A stretch of DNA of 10,207 nucleotides. Source: Pseudomonadota bacterium (GTDB taxonomy: Bacteria > Pseudomonadota > Alphaproteobacteria > Rhodobacterales > Rhodobacteraceae). The stretch covers positions 1 through 10,207 of the forward strand of contig JAQBUS010000021.1 in NCBI GenBank assembly GCA_027623875.1, written 5' to 3'. The translations under genes and the position numbers were made by a program. Shown here one piece after another: positions 1 to 6,592 of this stretch (positions within the stretch are counted from its first letter, which is position 1; every line of letters starts with the position of its first letter). Under the pieces are notes generated by a model. The model searched no databases. It was not told the DNA's origin and saw only the letters and a program-made list of their open reading frames with translations.

Positions 1-158
1 TTTTAGTTGATACATTATACGACGCAAAAATTAAATTGATTTGTTCAGCCCAAAGCCAACCCAACAAGCTTTATAAAAAAGGAAAAGGTTCCTTTGAATT
101 TGAGCGTACAATATCAAGACTAATAGAAATGCAATCTATAGATTGGGTAAAGCCTTAG
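1..158 (+). CDS. zapE: Cell division protein ZapE (AFG1-like ATPase), 3' end only
   Basis: Only the last 51 codons are present (full codons from position 3, stop TAG at 156-158); the start lies outside the window. ZapE/AFG1 proteins are P-loop AAA-type ATPases; in E. coli ZapE associates with the division ring. The Walker motifs are upstream and not visible. What is visible is the typical C-terminus of the family: a strand with LVDTLYDAKIKLICSA, then a loop, then FEFERTISRLIEMQS, where the FEFxRTxSRLxEMQS block is the family hallmark close to the stop. The protein ends IDWVKP, much like Rhodobacterales homologues as I recall them. It converges on folC with only 24 nt between the two stop codons, and I see no strong terminator there, only a 4-bp GAAG/CTTC pair. 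Confidence 0.88.
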   Translation, partial: LVDTLYDAKIKLICSAQSQPNKLYKKGKGSFEFERTISRLIEMQSIDWVKP

Positions 159-182
159 GTTGAAGATTAAAAACTTCTATAT

Positions 183-1457
183 TTAGGAGTGGTCCCGTAA
201 AATTGACCCCGCTAAATATAGCGAACCACAAATTATTATTCTCGCATTACCTCCCCGCTTAACAATTGTCTGAACAGCAATTTCTACACTGTTAGTTGGT
301 GAAGTCTTAATATTGGAACGGATGGCAAAGCATGCTGTTTCTTGGGCAGTTAATGTAGACGGCTCATTAGGTATAGAAACAGCGAAAAGCTCTTGTACTA
401 AACTTTTTAAAGGCCGCATATAACCCAACACATCTTTGGTTCTTAGCATGCCACAAATTAAGTAAGTAGGCTTTATCTCTAGCATGCCTAACACACCAGC
501 AAGAGCCTCTCCAGCTGCAGGGTTGTGGCCACCATCAAGCCAAAGCTCTAAACCGTCACTTATCTCTACTAATTTCCCAACTTTAAGGCGTTGCATCCTA
601 GCTGGCCACACAACATTATCCATTGCTCCCGTTAATCCATCGATCGGGGTTTTAAGATAACGAAGGGCTGTTATTGCCGTCCCCGCATTATCAATTTGGT
701 GTGGTCCAAATAATGCTGGGGCTGGCAACTTAATACTTTGAGTTTCATCTTCATATTTTAGGAAATTATTTTCGTGCCGAACATGCCAGTGCTCTCCAAA
801 TATCTTTAGTTCAGCCCCAACTTTTTCTGCTTCTTTTTTTATAACTTTTAAAGCATCATTAGTTTGGCGGGACACCACGCAAAGGCACCCTTCTTTTAAA
901 ATTCCAGCCTTTTCAAATGCTATTTCTGTAACTGTATTTCCTAAAAATTGTTGATGATCCAAAGATATGGGGGTTATGATACATATTTTTGGCTTTCCTA
1001 TAATATTAGTTGCATCCAGCCGACCGCCTAATCCCACTTCCAGCACACAATAATCTGCCTTGACCCTACTAAAAGCCAAAATTGCTGCTACGGTTGTCAT
1101 TTCAAAATACGTTATCGGTCTACCACAGTTGGCGTGATAACACTCGTCCAGTATCTGACTTAAATTACTCTCAGAAATTAAATTTCCTGAAACAACAATT
1201 CTTTCATGAAACCTTACAAGATGAGGCGATGTATAGGCGTGAACTTTTTTACCCACTGCTTCTAATCCAGAACGAATTATGGCTTGTGTTGAACCCTTCC
1301 CATTAGTGCCGGCCACGTGAATAACTGGAGGAATGTTTTGCTCGGGGTTAGAAAGAGTTTTTAGGAGATCCGTTACCCTATCAAGGGAAAGGTCAATTAG
1401 TTTTGGATGTAGCCGCATAATTCTTTCAAGAATTAAATCACTGGACTGCCCTACCAC
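183..1457 (-). CDS. folC: Bifunctional folylpolyglutamate synthase / dihydrofolate synthase
   Basis: A cytosolic Mur-ligase-like enzyme that adds glutamate to dihydropteroate to make dihydrofolate and extends the polyglutamate tail of folates, using ATP. At 424 residues it is normal length. Visible motifs are the P-loop GTNGKGS at residues 50-56, FEMTT near 118-122, EVGLGGRLDATN at 140-151, a DHQxFLGxTxxxIAFEKAGI block at 167-186 whose Lys183 is the likely carbamylated lysine, GPHQIDNAGTA from 251, and the C-terminal ligase motif LDGGHNPAAGEA near 307. The start is GTG (1455-1457), supported by GGAG at 1467-1470 (9 nt spacing) and by the N-terminus running into the conserved ERIMRLHPKLIDLSLDR block; a start at the internal Met14 would remove part of it. 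It lies 17 nt downstream of accD, on the same strand, and is probably cotranscribed with it. Single-copy essential metabolism is expected; no damage is seen. Confidence 0.96.
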   Translation of the reverse strand: MVGQSSDLILERIMRLHPKLIDLSLDRVTDLLKTLSNPEQNIPPVIHVAGTNGKGSTQAIIRSGLEAVGKKVHAYTSPHLVRFHERIVVSGNLISESNLSQILDECYHANCGRPITYFEMTTVAAILAFSRVKADYCVLEVGLGGRLDATNIIGKPKICIITPISLDHQQFLGNTVTEIAFEKAGILKEGCLCVVSRQTNDALKVIKKEAEKVGAELKIFGEHWHVRHENNFLKYEDETQSIKLPAPALFGPHQIDNAGTAITALRYLKTPIDGLTGAMDNVVWPARMQRLKVGKLVEISDGLELWLDGGHNPAAGEALAGVLGMLEIKPTYLICGMLRTKDVLGYMRPLKSLVQELFAVSIPNEPSTLTAQETACFAIRSNIKTSPTNSVEIAVQTIVKRGGNARIIICGSLYLAGSILRDHS

Positions 1458-1474
1458 TTAGGTATGCTCCAACA

Positions 1475-2392
1475 TTAAGCCACTTGCTCTTTATCTACGT
1501 CACTTACCAAACTCGGGGGAGAAAGATCAGCTTTTATAGCCCTAGACTGCCTAGTTAAAAGCCGTATTATACTAACCAATTCTTCCTTTATGTTTTTTCT
1601 ATGAACTACTCGATCTAGCATTCCATGGTCCAGGAGGTACTCTGCTCGTTGAAACCCCTCTGGTAATTTCTCTCTTATCGTTTGCTCAATAACGCGAGGA
1701 CCTGCAAAACAAATCAGGGCGTTCGGTTCTGCTATCTGTATATCACCAAGCATTGCGTATGAAGCTGTAACCCCTCCCGTTGTTGGGTGGGTTAAAACAA
1801 CAATATATGGAAGGCCTGCTTCTTTTAACATTTGAACTGCAACTGTTGTTCTCGGCATTTGCATTAAACTTAAGATACCCTCTTGCATCCTAGCTCCTCC
1901 AGCTGCAGAAAAAAGCACTAGGGGCCGCTTAGTATTTACGGCTCTTTCTGCTGCACTTATTATGGCGTTTCCAACGTACATTCCCATAGATCCAGCCATA
2001 AACCTAAAATCTTGGGATGCGCACACAATAGGTGTACGCATAACCTCCCCTTCAGCGACCAGCATCGCCTCTTTTTCTCCAAGTTCTTTAACTGCCGACT
2101 TTAATCTATCCGTGTATTTTTTTTGATCCCTAAAAACTAATGGATCACTTATGGGAGTGGGTACTTCAATTTCAGAAAAAATACCGCCGTCAAACAATGC
2201 TGTGAAACGATCCCGCGGCTTAAAAGACATATGGTGATCACAGTTTGTACAAACATTTAGATTGTCAGTGAGCTCTCGGTGAAAAAGCATAGTTCGGCAT
2301 TCCGAGCACTTAGACCAAAGGTTTTCTGGAACCTCTCTACGAGAGAACAAGGAATTAATTGTTGGGCGAACATAATTTGTTATCCAATTCAT
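1475..2392 (-). CDS. accD: Acetyl-CoA carboxylase carboxyltransferase subunit beta
   Basis: The beta subunit of the carboxyltransferase half of acetyl-CoA carboxylase. With AccA it transfers carboxylate from biotin to acetyl-CoA, giving malonyl-CoA for fatty-acid synthesis in the cytosol. The 305-residue length matches the family. An N-terminal zinc ribbon is intact, with Cys29, Cys32, Cys48 and Cys51. The crotonase-fold carboxyltransferase domain follows, with SAAGGARMQEG at 162-172, TTGGVTAS ending at 211, and CFAGPRVIEQT around 227-237. An in-frame ATG exists ten codons upstream at 2422, but the start at 2392 is chosen because a near-perfect Shine-Dalgarno site lies 5 nt before it and because family members begin MNWxxNxVRP. 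folC follows after 17 nt, a pairing I recall from other alphaproteobacteria. The residues after about 290 are a short variable tail. No odd composition is seen. Confidence 0.97.
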   Translation of the reverse strand: MNWITNYVRPTINSLFSRREVPENLWSKCSECRTMLFHRELTDNLNVCTNCDHHMSFKPRDRFTALFDGGIFSEIEVPTPISDPLVFRDQKKYTDRLKSAVKELGEKEAMLVAEGEVMRTPIVCASQDFRFMAGSMGMYVGNAIISAAERAVNTKRPLVLFSAAGGARMQEGILSLMQMPRTTVAVQMLKEAGLPYIVVLTHPTTGGVTASYAMLGDIQIAEPNALICFAGPRVIEQTIREKLPEGFQRAEYLLDHGMLDRVVHRKNIKEELVSIIRLLTRQSRAIKADLSPPSLVSDVDKEQVA

Positions 2393-2397
2393 GGGAA

Positions 2398-2405
2398 CCT
2401 CCTTT
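2398..2405 (-). promoter_or_regulatory. Strong ribosome binding site of accD
   Basis: Read on the minus strand, this is AAAGGAGG, complementary to the 3' end of 16S rRNA, ending 5 nt before the ATG at 2392. It is the strongest such site in the window and decides the accD start against the upstream in-frame ATG at 2422. Confidence 0.85.
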
Positions 2406-2459
2406 CTTGCCTGACACCACATAACCTGTCATTTTTGTATCCAGAAACACTTCGTCCAC

Positions 2460-2558
2460 CTAACGTATTAGAACTTTCCTGTAAAAATTAAACAATAGCC
2501 AAGTGGCAAACATTATATAGGTCTCTTTACTTAATTCTTTTTTTATAGCGGTTAGCAT
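2460..2558 (-). CDS. Possible small membrane protein, 32 codons (doubtful)
   Basis: This unrecognised ORF lies in the 248-bp spacer between the OmpA gene and accD. Its ATG is at 2558-2556 and its TAG at 2462-2460. The predicted peptide starts MLTAIKKELSKETYIM, continues with a hydrophobic aromatic stretch (FATWLLFNF) and ends YRKVLIR, so it has a charged helix, one short possible membrane segment and a basic tail. An alternative TTG start nine codons upstream (2585) would give 41 residues. Against it: the ribosome binding site is weak, the ATG sits inside the candidate accD promoter -10 box, and 32 open codons are easily found by chance. In favour: the peptide has a plausible membrane-anchor layout and the ORF lies in an otherwise unexplained leader. 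I know no family for it. Confidence 0.2.
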   Translation of the reverse strand: MLTAIKKELSKETYIMFATWLLFNFYRKVLIR

Positions 2559-2582
2559 AACTTCTTTATTCGCTTTTGCCAA
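2554..2582 (-). promoter_or_regulatory. Candidate sigma70 promoter for accD-folC
   Basis: On the minus strand, a -35 box TTGGCA (2582-2577) is separated by exactly 17 nt from a -10 box TATGCT (2559-2554). Initiation would fall near 2547, giving an accD leader of about 155 nt. A perfect -10 hexamer TATAAT also lies further down at 2517-2512, but no good -35 is found at the right distance from it. No strong terminator separates this region from the OmpA gene that ends at 2641, so some readthrough from the upstream operon is possible. Confidence 0.4.
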
Positions 2583-2640
2583 TTATCAATTCACCGCCTT
2601 AACCAGCGAACGGAAGGTATGTCGAAAACTGTTATGTTAG

Positions 2641-3591
2641 TTATTTGGAATTTAATAAGATAACTTCAACTCTCCGATTCATACTCCTGCTGGTGGCGTT
2701 CAAATTACTAACACGGGGCGATAAGGGCCCTATACCATATGAATTTACTTGGGATGGATTAACCTCGAATTTTGATATGAGCACCATAGACACAGAATCT
2801 GCTCTTTCTTTTGAAAGTTCCATATTGCGGTCTGTGTCTCCCTCCGAATCTGTATGTCCAACAAGCGCAATATTCACTTTCGTATTAGATTTAAGATACT
2901 GAGAAAGATCAGACAAAGACAAATAATCTTCTCCCTTAAGCTCGCCAGATCCAACCTCAAACTCTACATCAGATAAAACTGCTGAACCATATTTTTCTAA
3001 GAGCTCTGCTACTGTTTCCATTAAAGTATTTTTTGGCTCTAAAACTGATTCAGCAACTTTGTTAGAAGACTTTGTTTTCAAATTTAATTGGGCTGGAGGT
3101 CCGATAAAGGTTAACTGTAAAAACAAAGAATTACCTCCTCTGCTTACCACCAGACTTAAATATTCTCTCTCGTTACCCTGCTTACGTTCAGCGGATAGAA
3201 ATTTGTAATTACCCAGATCAATATGCATTTTAGGGGCTAGAAAAATTTCTCCATGAAACCTAAAATCAAACCCTCCACATTGATCGGTATCACAGTCAAA
3301 TATCGACTTAAATTCAGCCGCTTCGGTCTGTTTGCGCAGGCTATCCATAAGCGTTGTAGTTGTGTCATTCTCACTAATTACACGCCAAGCTCTCTTAACA
3401 ACCTCACCGTCAACACTGACCGTTTTTACTTTTCCATTGCGGAAGGGGCCCACTGGTAATTGGTAAGTTCTAAACTCCTGCTCTTCTAAATGAGTTTCAT
3501 GATAAACACCCGGCAGTAAAAGCTCCAACTGAGCAAAAGCTACCGTAACCCCAAAAAGCACAAGAATCGTGAAAAAACTTATAAGCTTCAT
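2641..3591 (-). CDS. Exported OmpA-family protein with C-terminal peptidoglycan-binding domain
   Basis: A 316-residue envelope protein. Residues 1-20 form a Sec signal peptide ending AFA, with likely cleavage before Gln21. Residues about 25-165 form an N-terminal domain with Cys100 and Cys105 in a C-x4-CGGFDFRF segment, which could form a disulfide in the periplasm; it resembles DUF4892-type domains and the Rhodobacterales homologues I recall, but this is from memory. Residues about 190-315 are an OmpA-like domain with GHTDSEG at 245-251, NMELSKERADSV at 256-267 and RRVEV at 306-310, the residues that normally contact peptidoglycan. There is no transmembrane beta-barrel of classical OmpA size and no lipobox cysteine at the signal cleavage site, so a soluble periplasmic protein bound to the cell wall is inferred. 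Its ATG overlaps the stop of the upstream gene as ATGA, implying translational coupling; it is last in the four-gene operon. Confidence 0.88.
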   Translation of the reverse strand: MKLISFFTILVLFGVTVAFAQLELLLPGVYHETHLEEQEFRTYQLPVGPFRNGKVKTVSVDGEVVKRAWRVISENDTTTTLMDSLRKQTEAAEFKSIFDCDTDQCGGFDFRFHGEIFLAPKMHIDLGNYKFLSAERKQGNEREYLSLVVSRGGNSLFLQLTFIGPPAQLNLKTKSSNKVAESVLEPKNTLMETVAELLEKYGSAVLSDVEFEVGSGELKGEDYLSLSDLSQYLKSNTKVNIALVGHTDSEGDTDRNMELSKERADSVSMVLISKFEVNPSQVNSYGIGPLSPRVSNLNATSRSMNRRVEVILLNSK

Positions 3592-4160
3592 CTGCTATTC
3601 TGGTGGTATTCTTCGTTTGGGCGCATATCAACGGCAGAAGCCATTCGGTTCGTCATATTAAAAAAGCTAGCAACAGCTGCAATGTCCCATATATCTCTAT
3701 CTAGCAATCCAACCTCTCGAAGTTTTTGTCGATCACTCTCATCTATTTTATAGCTATTTTCTGTCATTTTAACTGAGAAATCCAGTATTTTCCTTTGGCG
3801 CATGTCGAGCTCAGCAACTCTATAGTTCATGACTAACATTTCTCCAAGAATTGGATTTCTGGATAGTTCACGAACAGCTGAGCCGTGCGCCACTAGGCAA
3901 TAAAAGCATTTATTAACTGACGAAACAACAACTGCTATCATTTCCCGCTCTAACTTTGACAAGCCACTCTGACCCAACATAAGATCGTTATATAAACCAG
4001 AAAAAGCATTTAACTTGTGAGTATCAAAGGAATATGCCTTTAAAACATTAGGAATAATGCCTAATTTTTCAAGACATGTATCAAAATATTTTTTTACATT
4101 TTCTGGAAGTGGTTCCATCGGAGGTAAATCCAAGGCAATTACCTTTTGGTTTTTTTTCAT
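3588..4160 (-). CDS. Peroxidase-related protein, AhpD/carboxymuconolactone decarboxylase-like
   Basis: At 190 residues this matches the uncharacterised 'peroxidase-related enzyme' branch of the AhpD-like superfamily, which is all-helical and cytosolic. The redox motif is complete: Cys85-Phe-Tyr-Cys88 followed by His92 (NKCFYCLVAHGSAV), the C-x2-C-x3-H signature that in AhpD supports thiol-dependent peroxide reduction. The upstream LSKLEREMIAVVVS helix and the downstream LDMRQRKILDFSVKMT segment are typical of the family. Peroxidase activity is inferred from the fold and motif; the true substrate is unknown to me. An AGGA overlapping the stop codon of the GNAT gene (4174-4171) serves as a Shine-Dalgarno site 10 nt from the ATG, and the intergenic gap is 12 nt. 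Eight consecutive A residues follow the ATG directly. The 3' end overlaps the OmpA-family gene by 4 nt. Confidence 0.88.
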   Translation of the reverse strand: MKKNQKVIALDLPPMEPLPENVKKYFDTCLEKLGIIPNVLKAYSFDTHKLNAFSGLYNDLMLGQSGLSKLEREMIAVVVSSVNKCFYCLVAHGSAVRELSRNPILGEMLVMNYRVAELDMRQRKILDFSVKMTENSYKIDESDRQKLREVGLLDRDIWDIAAVASFFNMTNRMASAVDMRPNEEYHQNSR

Positions 4161-4172
4161 AAATTTAATATC

Positions 4173-4886
4173 CTATATCTTAATTCGATAATGATAATGC
4201 CCTATAGGCTCCATCCCTAATTTTGTATAAAGCTGGTTTGCTTTTTCATTTGAATCTGATGCGATAAGAGAAAAATATAAACAACCTCTTTCCATCGCCC
4301 AATTAGCTGCCTCAATTAGCATATACCTACCCAAACCTAAACGTCTAGAAGACGGAAGTACATGAACAGCATGTATAGTAGCTATGTTTTCGTATGTCGA
4401 AACAAAAGCACACCCTGATGCCTTATTGTTAATTCTTCCTAAAATTGATGTTTTCGGATGCATTGTCCTGTCCATAACTGCAAGTCGCTCTAAACCAATT
4501 CCACCGCTTAACCAAATTTCTTTCATTAAATGAAGAGGTGGCCAAACAGTAAAGGCAGTTAATAACGGCAAATTAAGTGTAGAAATTTTCTTTATATTAC
4601 AGCTGTAAATAGTACTTGGATCAACAATTAAATAACCGTTTTTACTTAAAACAGAATCAAGCTCTTCATCATTTTTAGAAATTCTAAACATTGCAGGTTG
4701 GGATAATTCTCGCATCTTATCTTCTGCCAATATAACGTCAGAAAATACAAAACTCCCATTTCTAGTTGCCGCTGAAACTCTTTTACCTCCACCTTTTCCG
4801 CATCTAATCGTCCAAGGCCCCAAATTATATGTTGTCTTCGCCGGCCAACAGAAATCGTTAGCAACCCAAAAGTTTTCAAGATTCAT
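4173..4886 (-). CDS. GNAT-family N-acetyltransferase
   Basis: A 237-residue acetyl-CoA-dependent acetyltransferase of unknown substrate. The C-terminal half (about 125-237) is a standard GNAT fold: a strand with TSILGRINNKASGCAFV, the strand IATIHAVHVLPSSRR, and the acetyl-CoA pyrophosphate-binding loop R181-R-L-G-L-G186 at the start of the next helix, then ANQLYTKLGMEPIGHYHYR, the usual last strands. The N-terminal half (1-110), with GGGKRVSAATRNG, looks like a degenerate first GNAT-like unit lacking an obvious acetyl-CoA loop. I recall the same two-part arrangement in Rhodobacterales proteins. The ATG lies inside the end of the CinA-like gene (11-nt overlap) and is preceded by AAGGA within that gene, so its translation is probably coupled. 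A shorter ORF in another frame over its 5' part is a shadow. Confidence 0.87.
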   Translation of the reverse strand: MNLENFWVANDFCWPAKTTYNLGPWTIRCGKGGGKRVSAATRNGSFVFSDVILAEDKMRELSQPAMFRISKNDEELDSVLSKNGYLIVDPSTIYSCNIKKISTLNLPLLTAFTVWPPLHLMKEIWLSGGIGLERLAVMDRTMHPKTSILGRINNKASGCAFVSTYENIATIHAVHVLPSSRRLGLGRYMLIEAANWAMERGCLYFSLIASDSNEKANQLYTKLGMEPIGHYHYRIKI

Positions 4887-5613
4887 GGTTTTCCTTCAAG
4901 AGCTGATCCAATAGCGCAGCGCACAACCCATCAAGAGTAACCGGGTCGACCCCCCTGATCACAATATTTGTTCCATATTCGCTATCCAACTGAAAGGGAT
5001 AAGATCCAAAAGACACGTTTTGATTTTTTTTTGCAAACTTTGCAAGTTTTAGAGCAATTTCTCCCTCCCCCCTCATAACCGTTAGTGTTCGTGACTGAAT
5101 TGGTGTCCCAGCCAAAAGAGACGGCAAAACAGAATCAAACATAGCTTGAAATACAGACGGAACACCGGCCATTACAAAAACATTAAAAATATTGTAGCCT
5201 GGTGCAGCAGATACCGAGTTATTTATAAGGATAGCTCCACAAGGTATGCGAGCCATTCTTAACCGGGATTCATTAAGCTCCAAACCCTTCCCTTGGTAGT
5301 TTTTTTCTAAAATAGCTCTGGCTTCTTTATCTATTTCTACTTTGACCCCAAAAGCCATTCCTATCGCATCTGTGGTAATATCATCATGCGTGGGACCGAT
5401 GCCACCAGAAGTAAAAACATAATCGTACCGCTTACTTAAGATTTGTACCGAATCAACAATATCTTCTGTAATGTCCAAAACCACCCTTACTTCCTTTAAA
5501 TCAATTCCAACTTTTGTAAGGTGTTGCGCAAGGTAATGCATATTAGAATCCCGAGTACGACCCGAAAGAATTTCGTCTCCAATTACTAACATTGAAGCTG
5601 TCGGGTTAGGCAT
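4876..5613 (-). CDS. CinA N-terminal-like / MoaB-Mog-fold (molybdopterin-binding-like) protein
   Basis: A 245-residue cytosolic protein with the MoaB/Mog fold as found in the N-terminal part of CinA (COG1058). Family motifs are intact: MLVIGDEILSGRTRDSN at 8-24 and YVFTSGGIGPTHDDITTDAI at 65-84, the ligand-binding loop, then NxSxSAAPGY at 132-140 and FVMAGVPSVFQAMF at 146-159. It stops after the second, smaller CinA subdomain, and the C-terminal nicotinamide-nucleotide deamidase domain of full-length CinA (about 420 residues) is absent. Stand-alone forms like this are common in alphaproteobacteria. In CinA the fold acts as a pyrophosphatase on ADP-ribose-like compounds, whereas in MoaB it adenylates molybdopterin; which applies here cannot be told from sequence alone. 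It is first in the four-gene operon, has a clear Shine-Dalgarno site, and is divergent from map. A run of nine A residues on the coding strand (5042-5034) lies inside the frame. Confidence 0.88.
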   Translation of the reverse strand: MPNPTASMLVIGDEILSGRTRDSNMHYLAQHLTKVGIDLKEVRVVLDITEDIVDSVQILSKRYDYVFTSGGIGPTHDDITTDAIGMAFGVKVEIDKEARAILEKNYQGKGLELNESRLRMARIPCGAILINNSVSAAPGYNIFNVFVMAGVPSVFQAMFDSVLPSLLAGTPIQSRTLTVMRGEGEIALKLAKFAKKNQNVSFGSYPFQLDSEYGTNIVIRGVDPVTLDGLCAALLDQLLKENHES

Positions 5614-5622
5614 CTAAAAATA

Positions 5623-5628
5623 CTCCTT
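5623..5628 (-). promoter_or_regulatory. Ribosome binding site of the CinA-like gene
   Basis: On the minus strand this reads AAGGAG, 9 nt before the ATG at 5613. It supports that start and marks the beginning of the four-gene operon. Confidence 0.7.
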
Positions 5629-5672
5629 AAAATGCTAGTAGTGTGTAATCTAATTAAGACCCTATTATTGTA

Positions 5673-5725
5673 AAAAGAAAGTCAATTTGATATTAATTTT
5701 AACTTGAGTTAATTAGCTTTCTTTT
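5673..5725. repeat. Inverted repeat in the divergent CinA-like/map spacer
   Basis: AAAAGAAAG (5673-5681) is matched by its exact complement CTTTCTTTT (5717-5725). Inside lies a smaller hairpin, TTAAC-TTGA-GTTAA (5699-5712). The 175-bp spacer must hold the promoters of both divergent genes. I see a -35-like TTGACT on the minus strand (5685-5680) but no convincing -10 at good spacing. On the plus strand TATTAT (5742-5747) is a possible -10 for map without a clear -35. The region is so AT-rich that such repeats may arise by chance. Confidence 0.3.
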
Positions 5726-5788
5726 ATCCCTATACGTTTAGTATTATGTACTTATATTTTTTATTAAAATAGTTAACGAGTTTCAAAA

Positions 5789-6592
5789 ATGAGCAACAGT
5801 AAAAACCACATAACGAAAGACGGCATCAGAATCCACGAAAAGAATGACTTCTTAGGGATGGCTAAAGCTGGAAGAATTGCTGCTGATATTTTAGATGAGG
5901 TTGGCGACGCAATAGTTCCTGGAATAAAGACCCTAGAAATAGATAGCATTATACATGATATGGTTGTTAAGTCGGGGGCCACTTCTGCAACTGTAGGCTA
6001 TAAAGGCTATAAACATTCATCGTGTATTAGCATTAATCATGTTGTTTGCCATGGCATTCCTGGCCCAAAGACTCTTAATTCAGGAGATATCCTAAATATT
6101 GATGTGACAGTGATTGTAGAGGGCTGGTACGGTGATAGCAGTCGTATGTATTGCGCAGGAAATATAAGTAAAAAGTCTGAAAGGCTCATTGCTGTGACTC
6201 ACGATGCGCTCTTTAAGGGTATCGAGCAGGTAAAACCAGGTAATACTTTTGGGGATATTGGTTTTGCTATTCAGAATTATGCTGAAGCTAATGGCATGTC
6301 GGTTGTTAGAGACTTTTGCGGTCATGGACTAGGACGGGTTTTTCATGCTCCACCAAATGTTCTACATTATGGTGTGGCGGGCTCTGGTCCTGTTTTAGAA
6401 GAGGGAATGTTTTTTACTATCGAACCAATGATAAACTTGGGTAAACCCGATACAAAGGTTTTAAATGATGGCTGGACTGCTGTAACTCGAGACAAATCTT
6501 TGTCATCTCAGTTTGAGCACTCAGTAGGTGTAACATCAAAAGGTTTTGAAATATTTACCTTATCGCCAAAAAACTTGTTTTTTAATTATTAA
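5789..6592 (+). CDS. map: Methionine aminopeptidase, type I
   Basis: This enzyme removes the initiator methionine from nascent cytosolic proteins after deformylation. It has 267 residues with the pita-bread fold and all five metal ligands of the family: Asp105, Asp116, His179, Glu212 and Glu243. His88 (VCHGIPG) and His186 (GRVFHAPPN) correspond to the substrate-binding histidines. There is no N-terminal zinc-finger extension, so it is the short bacterial type I form. The start at 5789 has only a weak upstream GAG (5778-5780), but the N-terminus (IRIHEKNDFLGMAKAGRIAA) lines up with the family, so little can be missing. It is divergent from the CinA-like gene and convergent with secA, 6 nt between stops. 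No other ORF intervenes. No features suggest transfer. Confidence 0.97.
   Translation: MSNSKNHITKDGIRIHEKNDFLGMAKAGRIAADILDEVGDAIVPGIKTLEIDSIIHDMVVKSGATSATVGYKGYKHSSCISINHVVCHGIPGPKTLNSGDILNIDVTVIVEGWYGDSSRMYCAGNISKKSERLIAVTHDALFKGIEQVKPGNTFGDIGFAIQNYAEANGMSVVRDFCGHGLGRVFHAPPNVLHYGVAGSGPVLEEGMFFTIEPMINLGKPDTKVLNDGWTAVTRDKSLSSQFEHSVGVTSKGFEIFTLSPKNLFFNY

Noticed and set aside
186..215. The plus-strand sequence at the folC 3' end reminded me of an insertion-sequence terminus.
   Set aside because: It encodes the conserved FolC C-terminus (SLYLAGSILR) on the minus strand, and there is no transposase or matching inverted end in the window.
2393..2422. Upstream in-frame ATG giving AccD ten extra residues.
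   Set aside because: The strong Shine-Dalgarno site lies between this ATG and the one at 2392, and family members start at MNW.
1082..3459. Plus-strand ORFs of 68-85 codons opposite folC, accD and the OmpA-family gene (1082-1306, 2279-2491, 2645-2902, 3253-3459).
   Set aside because: They lie antisense to confidently identified genes and their translations look random.
4646..4879. 77-codon minus-strand ORF in another frame of the GNAT gene.
   Set aside because: The GNAT frame carries the recognised family motifs and the coupled start; this is a frame shadow.
5773..6325. Minus-strand ORFs opposite map (5773-5982 and 6092-6325).
   Set aside because: map carries all catalytic residues on the plus strand; the antisense frames show no family signal.
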